From Bifidobacterium castoris (GTDB taxonomy: Bacteria > Actinomycetota > Actinomycetes > Actinomycetales > Bifidobacteriaceae), in the NCBI RefSeq assembly GCF_003952025.1, contig NZ_QXGI01000004.1, positions 124,001 through 188,000 on the forward strand: 64,000 bases of DNA, given 5' to 3'. The position numbers and the translations under genes were made by a program. A model generated the notes under the pieces. It was not told the origin of the DNA, did not search any database, and saw nothing but the letters and a program-made list of their open reading frames with translations. Positions 8,930-19,611 of the stretch are shown in pieces; the stretch's first letter is position 1; the number at the start of each line of letters is the position of its first letter.

Positions 8930-11900
8930 ACATACGACGCCGTATGCCAGCCGAAACCGGATCACAGGCACATCGCGATTGGCTTGCCCTCGTTGATGCA
9001 GCAGGACCATTCCTTGCCGTTCCCGAACTGCTTCAGGTGTGGCCACAAGGCATGCCACCGCTGCGCATTCAGCCTGCAGGCCCGGAACGGCTCAGGCAAT
9101 TGCATGCGCGGAAAGAGCTTTTCGAGCCGGCATGGGATGCTTGGAGGCGCACTGCCCTGCAATCTGATGATGAGCAGGCGCTCGCTGATGCGCTGACGCT
9201 GTACCGTGAGCAGCGTGATGTCTGGGTGCATTTTGTGTTGACGGCCTTGTTGGATTGGCAGACTGACTATGAGGAGCTTGACGAATCGGGTATGGAGGCA
9301 TACCGCGCGATCTCACCCAATGAATTGGTAAGCGTTGTTCCGAATGGTCGCTTGCGGTTGCGTGGTACCACGGGAGCGCTTGTGCTCATTACGGATCCGG
9401 TGGCATCTACCCTAACGGATACGCCTGATGATGGGTGGAACGCGAATCCGCTTGACCGCATGCAGCTCATGCTGCGTCAGCGCACGTCGGATTGTTCGAT
9501 TGGCGTGGTCACCGATGGACGCTGGTGGGGCATCGTGAGTGCACCGAAGGATGGTCCAGCCGCATGGGGACAGTTCGATTCGCAGATGTGGATTGATACG
9601 CCGAATGTACGCGATGCGTTCACCAATCTGCTCAGTGTATCGCAGTTGGTTACGGACAAGCCTGAGAATCGTTTGCCGGCATTGTTTGCAGGATCCGTGA
9701 CGGCCGCGGAAGAGATTACGGAAACCCTTGGTTCGCAGGTACGGCAGGCGGTTGAGCTCATCGTGGCTGCGTTCGGCGAATCCGCTACGAGGAACCAGAC
9801 CGGTGTTTTGCCGGAGGGTGACGAAGTGTATCAGGCCGCTGTCACCATCATGATGCGCATCATCTTCTTGCTGTTTGCGCAGGAGCGTGGACTCCTGCCG
9901 CAGGGTGGCCTCTTCGATGCATCATATGGCATGGCAGGTGTGCTTGACGACCTTGAGGTACGTGCCTCGGCGGAAGGCGAGGAGGGCATGGACGGCACGA
10001 GTCTGTCATGGCACCGTCTGCTCGCCACATCCCGTGCCTTGTATAGCGGTGCCAACTTCGAAGACATGAGGCTGCCGGCCTATGGTGGCTCGGTGTTCGA
10101 TCCGGAACGCCATCCATTCCTCACGGATGTGGATGAGCAGGGCGAACTTGTCATCACGGTAACCGACCGCGTCATGCTGCATGTATTGCGGTCCATTCAG
10201 GTTGCACATGTGAACAGTGAAGCGCGCCGTGTGTCCTTCCGAGATATGGATGTGGAGCAAATCGGCTATATTTACGAAAGTCTCTTGGGGTATACGTGCA
10301 AAAAGGCCAGCACAATCATGATGGGATTGGATGGCAAAGCTGGATTTGAACCAGAGATGCCACTTGACGAGCTTGAACGCATCGCACGCAAATACGATGA
10401 TGATCCGAGTGGTATGGAGCGCGCCAAGGCGATACAGGCATGGGTGAAAATGCACGAACCTGGTGCACAGACTGTTTCCGAGAGAAAACTCAGTGCACAG
10501 TTGACGGCCACGCCAACAAAAGACGATGAACGTGCATTGCTGTCAGTCACTGGTGACGCAGTATTGCGTGACCGCCTACGTCCTTGGATTGCGTTGACTC
10601 GGCGCGATATGCGCGGCAAACCATTCATTTTGCTGGACGGCATGATGTATGTGTCAGAAACATCATCGCGCAAGGATGCGGGCGCACATTACACGCCGCG
10701 CTCATTGGCGGAGGAAGTCGTGGAACATGCGCTCGAACCGCTCGTCTACAACCCGGGACCATTGCAGACAAGCGATCGAAGCAAGTGGGGGCATATCAAT
10801 TCCGATGCATTGCTCAATCTGCACGTCGCAGATATTGCCTGCGGTTCCGGCGCGTTCCTTGTTGCAGCGGCACGGTATCTCGCGCGTGAACTTGTGGAGG
10901 CATGGCGGCAGGAGGATGCGTTGCCGGCCATGGAACCCGACCGGATCCTGTTGAGTGCAACACGCAAGGTGGTGTCGTCCTGCCTGTATGGCGTGGACAT
11001 CAACGACATGGCCGTGGAAATGTGTAAGCTGTCGCTTTGGCTCATTTCATTAGACAAGGCACAGCCATTCAGTTTTGTGGACAACAAGATTCTGCATGGC
11101 AACACATTGCTCGGTGTGACCAATCTGGCACAGGTGGAGCGCAAACGCATCAATGACGAGGAGGCGTCGCTATCGCTGCTGGATATGAATGCGGCAGGCC
11201 AATATGCGCTCGCCAACGATACGAATGAAGCAATGCGCACCGTGCGTCGTTTGCGCAAACAACTTGCCGAGGAGATCAACAACAACGATCCACAACGGTC
11301 GACTAAAGCGAAGCAACGGCAAATGCGTGAAATTGACAAAACGCTGGAACGTACACGCACGATTGCAGACGGTGTTGTCGCTGCTGGATTGCTTGCCGAC
11401 GGCAAGCCAAGTAAGGAATGGGGCACAAGCTATGAGGATTTGTCGATTGCCGTCGGGCGGGCGTACCCGGCTGAAGGCGATGGCGATGCCACAATGCTCG
11501 ATTCCATTATCGATCGTGGCCTTACGCCGACAGTCCCCACGGACTACGAACGATGGAAATGCGTGCATTGGCCACTGGAAATCCCCGAGGTCATGGAAAA
11601 TGGCGGATTTGATGCTATTATCGGCAATCCGCCATTCCTCGGTGGTCAAAAATTGACGGGAACCATGGGGGCGAATGTGCGCGAATGGCTTATTACCACC
11701 ATTGCTGATGGCAACCGCGGTAGCGCCGATTTATGCGCATATTTTTTCCTACGTGCATTCTCTATTATGCGTTCTGGCGGTACCTTGGGGTTACTCGCCA
11801 CGAATACGATTGCGCAAGGCAAGACGCGAGAAGTAAGCCTTGACCGCATGTTGCAAGAGCATTTCACAATCTACCGTTCCATCCGTTCCCGGTCATGGCC

Positions 11901-12999
11901 AGTGAAAAGCGCCAATTTGGAATACTCGACCATTTGGGGAGTCAAAGGTGCGGTTCCTGATGCTGTTCAACGTAACTGCGATGGTGTGGAAGTCGCGCGA
12001 ATCTCATCGTTGTTGGAACCGCAAGGACGAGTTGCCGGAAAGCCTGAACCGCTAGAAGAGAACGACAATATCAGCTTCCAAGGCTGCATTGTGCTTGGGC
12101 AGGGATTCATTATCTCACAAGAGCAAGCGAATGAGTGGATTGCGGACGACCCGCGGAATAAGGAAGTACTCCATCCGTATTTGAATGGTAAAGACCTCAA
12201 TTCGAGACCAGATTGCAGTGCATCACGATGGGTGATCGATTTCAATGATTGGTCTGAGGAACGAGCAAGGACCTATTCACTGCCGTACAAGCATATTCTT
12301 GAAACCGTCAAGCCTGAACGGCAAAAAAAGAAAGCGGATGGTACGTATAAGTTACGGAAACCCTTACCGGAACGATGGTGGCAATACGCTGAGAAACGGC
12401 CAGCTCTACGAAAAGCCATTGCCCCTTTAGACCGTGTGCTTGTTATAGCACAAGTCAGCAAGACATTGATGCCGCAACTGGTAAGCAGTAATCAGATACT
12501 GGATGCAAAGCTGATTGTGTTTGCGACAAGCAACTATGCCGATTTAAGTGTGTTGTCATCATCGATGCATCGCGATTGGGTAATGAAATACGGAACCACC
12601 ATGCGGCAGGATTCTACCTATGTTCCAACAGCTGTGTTTGTTCCGTTCCCACGGCCAAAGGCAACTGATGCGCTTCAACGCATCGGTAGGATGCTTGACG
12701 AGGAACGACGTGAAATCATGTTGCGCCGTCAACTCGGATTGACGGATTTATACAACCGGATTAACAACTCTGACATTACCAACGATGATGACGCCGATAT
12801 TGCACGCATGCGTGCCATCCACCGGGAACTCGATGAAACGGTCATGGCGGCGTACGACTGGTCGGATATCGATTTGCAACATGGGTTCTACGAATACCGT
12901 GATGTGACGCGGTGGACCGTATGTCCGCAGGCGCGCGTTGAGATTCTCGACCGTTTGTTGGAAGAAAACCATCGGCGTGCCGACGCCGAACGAGAGTAG
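8926..12999 (+). CDS. drmMI: DISARM class 1 adenine-N6 DNA methyltransferase DrmMI
   Basis: 1357-residue methyltransferase that marks host DNA so that DISARM spares it. The central N6-adenine MTase domain starts with DAGAHYTPRSLAEEVVEHAL (~residue 588), followed by the AdoMet-binding motif I VADIACGSGAFLVAAARYLARE and catalytic motif IV FDAIIGNPPFLGGQKL (NPPF, ~residues 900-915). A target-recognition region makes up the C-terminal third. No endonuclease motif is evident, unlike type IIG enzymes of similar size. I chose ATG 8926 (GGAGG at 8916-8920; it overlaps the drmD TGA) over ATG 8914, which lies inside drmD. It ends 11 nt before drmA. Codon use is clearly less GC-biased than in the core genes, in keeping with horizontal transfer. 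Confidence 0.93.
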   Translation: MNIRRRMPAETGSQAHRDWLALVDAAGPFLAVPELLQVWPQGMPPLRIQPAGPERLRQLHARKELFEPAWDAWRRTALQSDDEQALADALTLYREQRDVWVHFVLTALLDWQTDYEELDESGMEAYRAISPNELVSVVPNGRLRLRGTTGALVLITDPVASTLTDTPDDGWNANPLDRMQLMLRQRTSDCSIGVVTDGRWWGIVSAPKDGPAAWGQFDSQMWIDTPNVRDAFTNLLSVSQLVTDKPENRLPALFAGSVTAAEEITETLGSQVRQAVELIVAAFGESATRNQTGVLPEGDEVYQAAVTIMMRIIFLLFAQERGLLPQGGLFDASYGMAGVLDDLEVRASAEGEEGMDGTSLSWHRLLATSRALYSGANFEDMRLPAYGGSVFDPERHPFLTDVDEQGELVITVTDRVMLHVLRSIQVAHVNSEARRVSFRDMDVEQIGYIYESLLGYTCKKASTIMMGLDGKAGFEPEMPLDELERIARKYDDDPSGMERAKAIQAWVKMHEPGAQTVSERKLSAQLTATPTKDDERALLSVTGDAVLRDRLRPWIALTRRDMRGKPFILLDGMMYVSETSSRKDAGAHYTPRSLAEEVVEHALEPLVYNPGPLQTSDRSKWGHINSDALLNLHVADIACGSGAFLVAAARYLARELVEAWRQEDALPAMEPDRILLSATRKVVSSCLYGVDINDMAVEMCKLSLWLISLDKAQPFSFVDNKILHGNTLLGVTNLAQVERKRINDEEASLSLLDMNAAGQYALANDTNEAMRTVRRLRKQLAEEINNNDPQRSTKAKQRQMREIDKTLERTRTIADGVVAAGLLADGKPSKEWGTSYEDLSIAVGRAYPAEGDGDATMLDSIIDRGLTPTVPTDYERWKCVHWPLEIPEVMENGGFDAIIGNPPFLGGQKLTGTMGANVREWLITTIADGNRGSADLCAYFFLRAFSIMRSGGTLGLLATNTIAQGKTREVSLDRMLQEHFTIYRSIRSRSWPVKSANLEYSTIWGVKGAVPDAVQRNCDGVEVARISSLLEPQGRVAGKPEPLEENDNISFQGCIVLGQGFIISQEQANEWIADDPRNKEVLHPYLNGKDLNSRPDCSASRWVIDFNDWSEERARTYSLPYKHILETVKPERQKKKADGTYKLRKPLPERWWQYAEKRPALRKAIAPLDRVLVIAQVSKTLMPQLVSSNQILDAKLIVFATSNYADLSVLSSSMHRDWVMKYGTTMRQDSTYVPTAVFVPFPRPKATDALQRIGRMLDEERREIMLRRQLGLTDLYNRINNSDITNDDDADIARMRAIHRELDETVMAAYDWSDIDLQHGFYEYRDVTRWTVCPQARVEILDRLLEENHRRADAERE

Positions 13000-13009
13000 G
13001 GAGTACCAT

Positions 13010-16000
13010 ATGGCCCAACACACATCCCCGTTCAATCTGACCGAACCATTGGATGGTTCGTCGTACATGTGCCGGGAAAACCTGCAGGACATTCTCGCAC
13101 GTGAATTGCTCGGCCCCGCCCAAGGAGACGACGAACTGCTCGAAACACGCCCGCAGAACAAATACATCCTCGGTCGTATTGCTCCTGTGCGCGTGGGCCT
13201 CGATGAGGAGGAGGCTGCCCGGCAGAACTCCGACGATCAAGATTCCGAGGACATCGACAATGCGCAGACTGCGGGGCCTGACGGAGAGGATGGCGACACG
13301 GCGCCACGGCGTGGCCTCATGATTCCATCGTCGATGGGCCTGCGTTTCCAGGTGTCCGATGATCTCGATGTGTTCACGGTGCATTGCTCGTGGGCGCGGT
13401 ATGAGAATAAAAAGGTCGAAGTGCAGGGGGAGGACGGCAGGGAGACCTCCAAAACGCACTATCAGCGAGTGCCAATGGAGGGAGCGGTAAGGATTCCTCT
13501 GAGCGATCTACGCGATGGTGTCACCACATCATTCCCCGTACAGGATCATGTGGTGCTGCGCGTCGACCGGTATGACGACTCAGATCTCAAGCGATGCCTC
13601 ATTGAAATCGCATTGTGCAACGACATGGAGTCCGAAAAGCCGGTTCCCACGGCAAAATGGATGTTCCAAACCCTACTCAACGTGGACGCCGACGGGCGTG
13701 CGGTGTTCCTGCCGGTGCATGACTGGAATGAGGACGCCTCATTCGAGGAGGAACCGGATTACGAACAGCGTTGTTTGCGATTGCAGTACCGCAATCGGCT
13801 CGAGTTCGCCGTGGGACGTACGTGTTCCGCCGATTGGACGGTTGCACCGGAGCACCCGCGTCGTGCGACGAATGTGCGGACAACGTGGCTGCCCACTGCT
13901 GATATTCCCCAGACTGAGGCGCGCATGGTCGAAGGCGTCGAACTGGACATGACCAAGCTGGCCACGATGGATGGCGATCAATTGCGAGCGGCACTGTCTC
14001 CGATCGCCACGGAATACGCCACATGGCTCAATGAGCAGGAAGCCTCCATCGATGCGTTGCCGAGGCATTTGCAGCGCACCGCTCGCGATGTGGTGGGCAC
14101 AGCACGTCTTGTTGCTCGTCAACTGCAGGATGGCATTGATTTCCTGTGCAATGATGCCGAAGCACAACGTTGCTTCCACTTCATGAATACGGTTATGGCC
14201 GAACAGCGCGTGCATACGCAGATCAGTGCACTCCGTGCCAACGATGAGATACTCTCCATTGATGAGGCGCGTGCAAAAGCGCTTGACAGCCAGTATCCGC
14301 ATCATTGGCGCATGTTCCAGCTTGCCTTCATTCTCATGCAGATTCATGCGCTTACTGAGCCGCATATTGCGGAACGCTCCGGTGAAGGCGTGGCGGCCCA
14401 AGCGCAGTTGCTCTTCTTCCCGACCGGTGGTGGTAAAACCGAAGCCTACCTCGGTCTTGCCGCATACTCGTTCGCCATTCGCCGGCGTCAGGGCATGATC
14501 GGAGAGGGAGCCGACAGACTTGACGGGTCCGCAGGCGTGACCGTTCTCATGCGCTACACGTTGCGATTGTTGACCTCGCAGCAGTTCCAACGTGCATCCA
14601 CACTTGTGTGCGCCGCCGAACTCGAACGTCGAAAAGATCCCAAGACGTGGGGTGAAGCACCCTTCCGCATCGGTCTATGGGTGGGCACGAGTGTGACGCC
14701 AAAGCGCGTTGAGGAGGCCAGAGAAGAGATTCGCAAGTCGTACCAACGCGCGAATACGAACCCTTCGGTGCTGCAGATTATGGCGTGCCCATGGTGCGGC
14801 AATGCGTTGACGGGTGCCGACGTGAAAGTCGACCTGACCGCGGGACGCGTGTACATCCACTGCTCCGATAAGAGAGGAACCTGCCCGTTTACGGAGGGCG
14901 GACCGGTGGAAGAAGGCATTCCCGTGCTCATGACCGATGAGGAGATCTATCGACTCGTTCCCGCATTCGTGATTGCGACGGTCGACAAGTTCGCTCGTCT
15001 TGCGCGTGAAGGAATGGCATCAAGCCTCTTCGGCTATGTTGGGCGCAAGTGCGACCGCCACGGCTATGTCCCCAAGCTGGACAAGCTTGGCAAATCTGAT
15101 TTCCGGAGCTGCGAGATCCAAGACGATTCACAGCACAAAGCGGCCAAGGGCCATCCGGCTGCCTATATTCATCCGGCCACGCGACTGCGGCCTCCGGACC
15201 TCATCATTCAGGACGAATTGCATCTCATCACCGGCGCATTGGGTACCTCGGTGGGTCTCTTTGAAGCCGCCGTCGATGTGATGTGCACGTGGAAGGATGC
15301 CGAGGGACGTGAGGTCCGGCCGTTGGTCATTGCATCATCGGCAACGGTGCGCAATGCGCCTGACCAAGTGCATAAGCTCTATGCGCGCAGTACCACGATG
15401 TTCCCACCGCAGGTGCTTGATGCATCCGACACATTCTTCTCCCACGAGAAGCCGTGCGACCGTACTACGCCAGGGCGTCGTTACATTGGGCTTTCCACGA
15501 CCGGCGTGCGTTTGAGCGCAGCGGAGATTCATACTGCAGAGACTCTGTTGAAGGGTGCCCAACTCCTCATGGATAGCGCGGATGGTGGCAATGCCGCCGA
15601 TCCGTATATGACACTAGTTGCATATTTTTCAACAGTGCGTGAATTGGCTGGCATGGCTCGATTCATGCAGGACGATATCGGTCTGCATACCAAGCAAGGC
15701 CGCGTTGGTAGTCGGTTACCACGCCGCTTTGGCACTGATGCCGGAAACCTGCGTGTTGGCGAACTGACATCGCGTATCTCGTCGGGAGACATCGTGCGCA
15801 CATTGAACGAGATGGCCGCATCCTTCGACGTGGAATATGACGCCAACCTCGTAGGCACACCAAACAAGGAACTCGACATCAAGGAGCCGGAGAGGAAACG
15901 ACGCGCATCCGAAGAGGCTCGTCCGTTTGATGCCGTGCTCGCAACATCCATGCTGCAGGTCGGCGTGGATGTGCCCCGACTGGGTCTCATGATGATCGTG

Positions 16001-16732
16001 GGGCAGCCGAAGAACACGGCTGAATACATTCAGGCATCGTCGCGTGTCGGGCGAGATGCAAAGCGTCCTGGACTTGTGGTGACCTTGGGCAACTGGGCTC
16101 GGCCGCGAGACCTTGCGCATTATGAACAATTCAAGGCATACCATGAATCCTTCTATGCACGCGTCGAACCACTCTCGGTCACACCGTTCTCGGTCACATC
16201 ATTGGACAGAGGACTTGATGGATTGCTCGTGAGCGCCGCACGCGTCATGGACGCCACGCGGCAGAATGGTCTCAACCCTGAGATGAACGCAGGACGAGCA
16301 GCCGAAGAGCATCAATTCCTCGAGCACATCGTTGATCTGCTGAGCGAGCGCATTCGCAATGCCGGTGGCGAAGACGCGTCGCAGGAGGCCATATCGCGTC
16401 TTCGCAACCGCATCGGTGTGTGGGAGACCTTGGCGAATGCCGATAACGGGGACGGCAAGGTGCTCGCGTATGAACGCGTCCCGAAAGACGACGACAGATT
16501 TGACCGTCTCATGCGTTCCGCCGAACAGCTCGCCGAATCGGATGCCACGATGGCAGACAGGCGATTCGTCGTCGCCAATTCGATGCGTGAGGTGCAGCCG
16601 GAGATCAACATTCTTGTATCTCCCGACCCCAATCGTCTGGGGTATGACGATTCCGACGATGCACCACAATGGCAGCCTCAGGGTGTGTCAGCACATAATA
16701 AGAAGGATGAGAAGGATCCGAATCATGAGTGA
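13010..16732 (+). CDS. drmA: DISARM DISARM-core helicase DrmA
   Basis: Core DISARM helicase of 1240 residues. Helicase motifs: Walker A FFPTGGGKTEAYLGLAAYSF (~residue 470), motif II IIQDELHLITGALG (DELH variant), motif III VIASSATVRNA, and C-terminal motifs LATSMLQVGVDVPRLG and QASSRVGRDAKRPG. A zinc-ribbon-like insertion (CPWCG ... HCSDKRGTCPF, ~residues 593-628) separates motifs I and II. In the family DrmA acts with the DUF1998 protein DrmB to form the DrmAB complex that engages incoming DNA. The start at 13010 follows GGGAG with 6-nt spacing; upstream frame lies within drmMI. It overlaps drmB by 8 bp (16725-16732), supporting coupled translation. Confidence 0.95.
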   Translation: MAQHTSPFNLTEPLDGSSYMCRENLQDILARELLGPAQGDDELLETRPQNKYILGRIAPVRVGLDEEEAARQNSDDQDSEDIDNAQTAGPDGEDGDTAPRRGLMIPSSMGLRFQVSDDLDVFTVHCSWARYENKKVEVQGEDGRETSKTHYQRVPMEGAVRIPLSDLRDGVTTSFPVQDHVVLRVDRYDDSDLKRCLIEIALCNDMESEKPVPTAKWMFQTLLNVDADGRAVFLPVHDWNEDASFEEEPDYEQRCLRLQYRNRLEFAVGRTCSADWTVAPEHPRRATNVRTTWLPTADIPQTEARMVEGVELDMTKLATMDGDQLRAALSPIATEYATWLNEQEASIDALPRHLQRTARDVVGTARLVARQLQDGIDFLCNDAEAQRCFHFMNTVMAEQRVHTQISALRANDEILSIDEARAKALDSQYPHHWRMFQLAFILMQIHALTEPHIAERSGEGVAAQAQLLFFPTGGGKTEAYLGLAAYSFAIRRRQGMIGEGADRLDGSAGVTVLMRYTLRLLTSQQFQRASTLVCAAELERRKDPKTWGEAPFRIGLWVGTSVTPKRVEEAREEIRKSYQRANTNPSVLQIMACPWCGNALTGADVKVDLTAGRVYIHCSDKRGTCPFTEGGPVEEGIPVLMTDEEIYRLVPAFVIATVDKFARLAREGMASSLFGYVGRKCDRHGYVPKLDKLGKSDFRSCEIQDDSQHKAAKGHPAAYIHPATRLRPPDLIIQDELHLITGALGTSVGLFEAAVDVMCTWKDAEGREVRPLVIASSATVRNAPDQVHKLYARSTTMFPPQVLDASDTFFSHEKPCDRTTPGRRYIGLSTTGVRLSAAEIHTAETLLKGAQLLMDSADGGNAADPYMTLVAYFSTVRELAGMARFMQDDIGLHTKQGRVGSRLPRRFGTDAGNLRVGELTSRISSGDIVRTLNEMAASFDVEYDANLVGTPNKELDIKEPERKRRASEEARPFDAVLATSMLQVGVDVPRLGLMMIVGQPKNTAEYIQASSRVGRDAKRPGLVVTLGNWARPRDLAHYEQFKAYHESFYARVEPLSVTPFSVTSLDRGLDGLLVSAARVMDATRQNGLNPEMNAGRAAEEHQFLEHIVDLLSERIRNAGGEDASQEAISRLRNRIGVWETLANADNGDGKVLAYERVPKDDDRFDRLMRSAEQLAESDATMADRRFVVANSMREVQPEINILVSPDPNRLGYDDSDDAPQWQPQGVSAHNKKDEKDPNHE

Positions 16733-18818
16733 CAAGAACACTACCGCCGAAATCGAGGCAGATGAAGCCTGGATCTACGATCCAGAGAATGACGTCGATC
16801 CGCTTGGCGACGCCGAACGCCTGCAGGGTGCAGGGAAAAACCACGCCAAGGTCGGTGGCGCGCGTGGCACGACACTGCTGTATACCTATGGTCCCGGTGC
16901 CATCATGGACATGCCGCATTTCACGGTCATGCCCATGGGCCTTGATTCTTGGCAATACATTTGGCAGCGTCGCGCAGGTATCCCAACGGTTACCGCACCG
17001 CGTCTATTGGAAAATGTGCAGCTTATGCTGGGCCCGCGCGTCACCGAGTTGCGTCCATTCCCATGGCAGCCCAATCCGGATGGCAACGCCCGCCAAGGAG
17101 ATGATCTGGGCGTACCCGCACGCATATTCCCGCAATGGTTGCGTTGCACCGGCTGCGACTTGCTCGCGCCGGTCTCGACCTTTGCCAACGGGTATGCAAA
17201 CACCAATCCATATCGGCCTGATCGCGCCGAATTCGTGCATAAGAATTGCCCGGGGAAAGCTCGCCGGAGCACGAAGATCAAGAATGCGCCATGTGTGTCA
17301 GCCCGTTATCTGCTTGTATGCGAAAACGGCCATATGGATGAATTCCCATATGTCTGGTGGGTGCATAATGGTGGATCATGCCCCAACGCAGAGCGCCCTC
17401 AGCTCCGCATGGTGGAAAGCAGTCGGAACGCAGTAGGTACCCGAATCATCTGCAAAAGCTGCGGTGCAATACGTTCCATGCGAGAAGCGCAAGGTTCCGA
17501 GAATCGCGTCAAGTTGCCCCGGTGTCGGGGACGCATGCCGCAGCTCAACGCATTTGCCGCCAAAGGATGTGACAAGGTGCCGCGTCTCATGCTCATCGGT
17601 GCATCCAATCTGTGGTTCCCCGTTGTACAGAGCATCATCGATATGCCGCGATTGAACAAGATGGACGAAACCATGGATCAATACCATGAGATTCGGAAAA
17701 TACTCGGTGCTGCTGATTGGATGCTTGATGAGGAACTGGAAACCAACATTCGTACCATATATAAATCCTTGAGCAAGGCCCAATATCATATAACCGAAAC
17801 AAAGCTTCGCCAGCTCATTCTTACGGCGCAGAACGTTCGCGAACTCACGGAAGAGGAACGCCGTAAGGCAAGAGCAGCATGGGAACCGGTTGATTTGCTC
17901 GTCCCGGAATGGGAGTATCTTGACCGGGACGACATTAAGGACGGTCGGGAGACCGATACGCAAAGCGGTCTTACCGTACGCAACCAACTGGTCACGCTGA
18001 CATTGCAGAATATGGGTGTGCGGCGTCTGCTGGCTGTGGATCGGCTCAGGAAGGTCAACGCACTCATTGGTTTCACCCGGGTCGATGACTATGACCGCGC
18101 GAACGATCCCAGCTCGCGTCTTGTCCGTCTCAATCTCGAACCCGACATTAACTGGGTTCCCACCACCGAGGACTTCGGCGAAGGCGTCTTTATCCAGTTT
18201 GATGAACACAAGATAGCTGAATGGCAAGAGCACATCCTCGGAACTCCGCTGTGGAAAGCATATGTTGAAGCACATCGGCGCAACTTCTACAACCGGTTCT
18301 CGGAAACATCCAAGGAAGTTGACCCCGACACACGTCTTCCTCGGCCACGGTATTGGCTGATGCACACGCTTGCACATGCGCTTATCAAACGCATGGCGCT
18401 GTCGTCGGGTTACGGCATGGCAAGTTTGACGGAACGTCTATACGCATGGGACGCGAAGGATGAACGTCCAGCAGCCGCAGGCATTCTCATCTCCACGACG
18501 GCTTCGGATTCCGACGGCACGTTGGGCGGTCTCGTGGCATTGAGCGAACCAGAAACGTTCGAACAGATCATGAAGGATGCACTGCGGGGAATGCGCCGTT
18601 GCTCATCCGATCCAATCTGTGCCCAGCGTGTTCCACAAGATCCTGAAGACTTCCTTCATGGAGCCTCGTGCCATTGCTGTTGCATGCTGTCGGAAACCTC
18701 ATGCGAGCGCGCGAACCGTTTCCTCGACCGCCGATTCATTGTGCCGCTGCCCGGTGAGTATGAGCATTGCCTATATAAGGATTGCGCATTCTTCACAGCA
18801 GATGAGGATATGGGTTGA
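16725..18818 (+). CDS. drmB: DISARM DUF1998 protein DrmB
   Basis: 697-residue DUF1998 protein, the DrmA partner in DISARM. The N-terminus contains GGARGTTLLYTYGPGAIMDM, typical for DrmB. Several Cys pairs suggest zinc sites: CTGCD...NCPG (~residues 142-180), CENGHMDEFPY...GGSC and CKSCG. The C-terminal DUF1998 block (LMHTLAHALIKRMALSSGYG) ends in a cysteine-dense stretch GASCHCCCMLSETSCERAN. The start ATG 16725 lies inside the end of drmA with GAAGGA upstream. Its TGA overlaps the drmC ATG (TGATG), so all five genes are tightly packed. Confidence 0.95.
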   Translation: MSDKNTTAEIEADEAWIYDPENDVDPLGDAERLQGAGKNHAKVGGARGTTLLYTYGPGAIMDMPHFTVMPMGLDSWQYIWQRRAGIPTVTAPRLLENVQLMLGPRVTELRPFPWQPNPDGNARQGDDLGVPARIFPQWLRCTGCDLLAPVSTFANGYANTNPYRPDRAEFVHKNCPGKARRSTKIKNAPCVSARYLLVCENGHMDEFPYVWWVHNGGSCPNAERPQLRMVESSRNAVGTRIICKSCGAIRSMREAQGSENRVKLPRCRGRMPQLNAFAAKGCDKVPRLMLIGASNLWFPVVQSIIDMPRLNKMDETMDQYHEIRKILGAADWMLDEELETNIRTIYKSLSKAQYHITETKLRQLILTAQNVRELTEEERRKARAAWEPVDLLVPEWEYLDRDDIKDGRETDTQSGLTVRNQLVTLTLQNMGVRRLLAVDRLRKVNALIGFTRVDDYDRANDPSSRLVRLNLEPDINWVPTTEDFGEGVFIQFDEHKIAEWQEHILGTPLWKAYVEAHRRNFYNRFSETSKEVDPDTRLPRPRYWLMHTLAHALIKRMALSSGYGMASLTERLYAWDAKDERPAAAGILISTTASDSDGTLGGLVALSEPETFEQIMKDALRGMRRCSSDPICAQRVPQDPEDFLHGASCHCCCMLSETSCERANRFLDRRFIVPLPGEYEHCLYKDCAFFTADEDMG

Positions 18819-19594
18819 TGAACGTGCAAGAGGCCTGCATACGACTCGGTCAGTGTCTTACCGGCACGGAGGCCCGTGACCTTGCCAATCTGCTGCAAAA
18901 AGGGTACCCATTGTCCAGTGCGTTGGGGCAAGCCATTCCCAAGCTTGCCCGACGCACAGAGATTGACGAGTTGCTTACCACTATTGCGCAGGGCAACTGC
19001 GAGTTGGATCGTACTGCCACGATGGTGGAGAATGTTGTGCTGATGCACATCATCCAAGGTGCTCACAGCAACAGTTATGAGGTGACGCCAGTATGGACCG
19101 CCCCGTTGGGATTGGTGCATACGGGAGAACTCAATTCCGTGCGCAGTCGTCTCTTGCTGGAAGCACAGGCGTCGATCATGTGCTCGACGTTTAACTTCCA
19201 ACGTTCGAGCGACCTATGGAAGGCACTCGAAGAGGTGTCAAAACAACCGGGGCTGGAGATCACGATCTACGTGGATGGCTATGCCAATCGGCAAGAGGAT
19301 GATCGGGATCATTCATCGGCTGAGGATATTGCACGCGCGTTTCCGCAAGCCCAGGTGTTCCGTACGAAGGTTTGTGCGGATGATGATGGGAGAGGGAAGC
19401 GGTATCGCAATCATGCGAAGTTCTTGTGCGTGGATCACCGTCACTTGCTCGTGACGAGTGCAAACTTCTCCTACAGTGCGGAGACACTCAATATTGAGCT
19501 GGGACTGCGCATTGACGATCCTCGAATTGCAAAATCCATCGAGCGGCAGATGCATATCTTCGAATCCAAGCTCTATGAGCTTGTGAATCCGTGA
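18818..19594 (+). CDS. drmC: DISARM phospholipase D-like protein DrmC
   Basis: 258-residue protein with a single PLD-like HKD motif, NHAKFLCVDHRHLLVTSAN, near residues 203-221, followed by FSYSAETLNIELG. An N-terminal helical part precedes the PLD half (residues ~95-255). DrmC is the accessory PLD-family member of DISARM and was reported to be less essential for protection than the other subunits. The start was set at ATG 18818 (overlap TGATG with drmB); an in-frame TTG directly before it is possible. It is the last gene of the operon and is followed by a 20-bp hairpin. Confidence 0.92.
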   Translation: MNVQEACIRLGQCLTGTEARDLANLLQKGYPLSSALGQAIPKLARRTEIDELLTTIAQGNCELDRTATMVENVVLMHIIQGAHSNSYEVTPVWTAPLGLVHTGELNSVRSRLLLEAQASIMCSTFNFQRSSDLWKALEEVSKQPGLEITIYVDGYANRQEDDRDHSSAEDIARAFPQAQVFRTKVCADDDGRGKRYRNHAKFLCVDHRHLLVTSANFSYSAETLNIELGLRIDDPRIAKSIERQMHIFESKLYELVNP

Positions 19595-19611
19595 TATGCA
19601 GTTGCACTGTG

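Noticed and set aside
8914-12999. drmMI as a stand-alone type IIG restriction-methyltransferase (Eco57I/MmeI type)
   Set aside because: Size and MTase motifs would fit, but no PD-(D/E)xK or other nuclease motif was seen N-terminally, and the gene sits between drmD and drmA in exact class 1 DISARM order.
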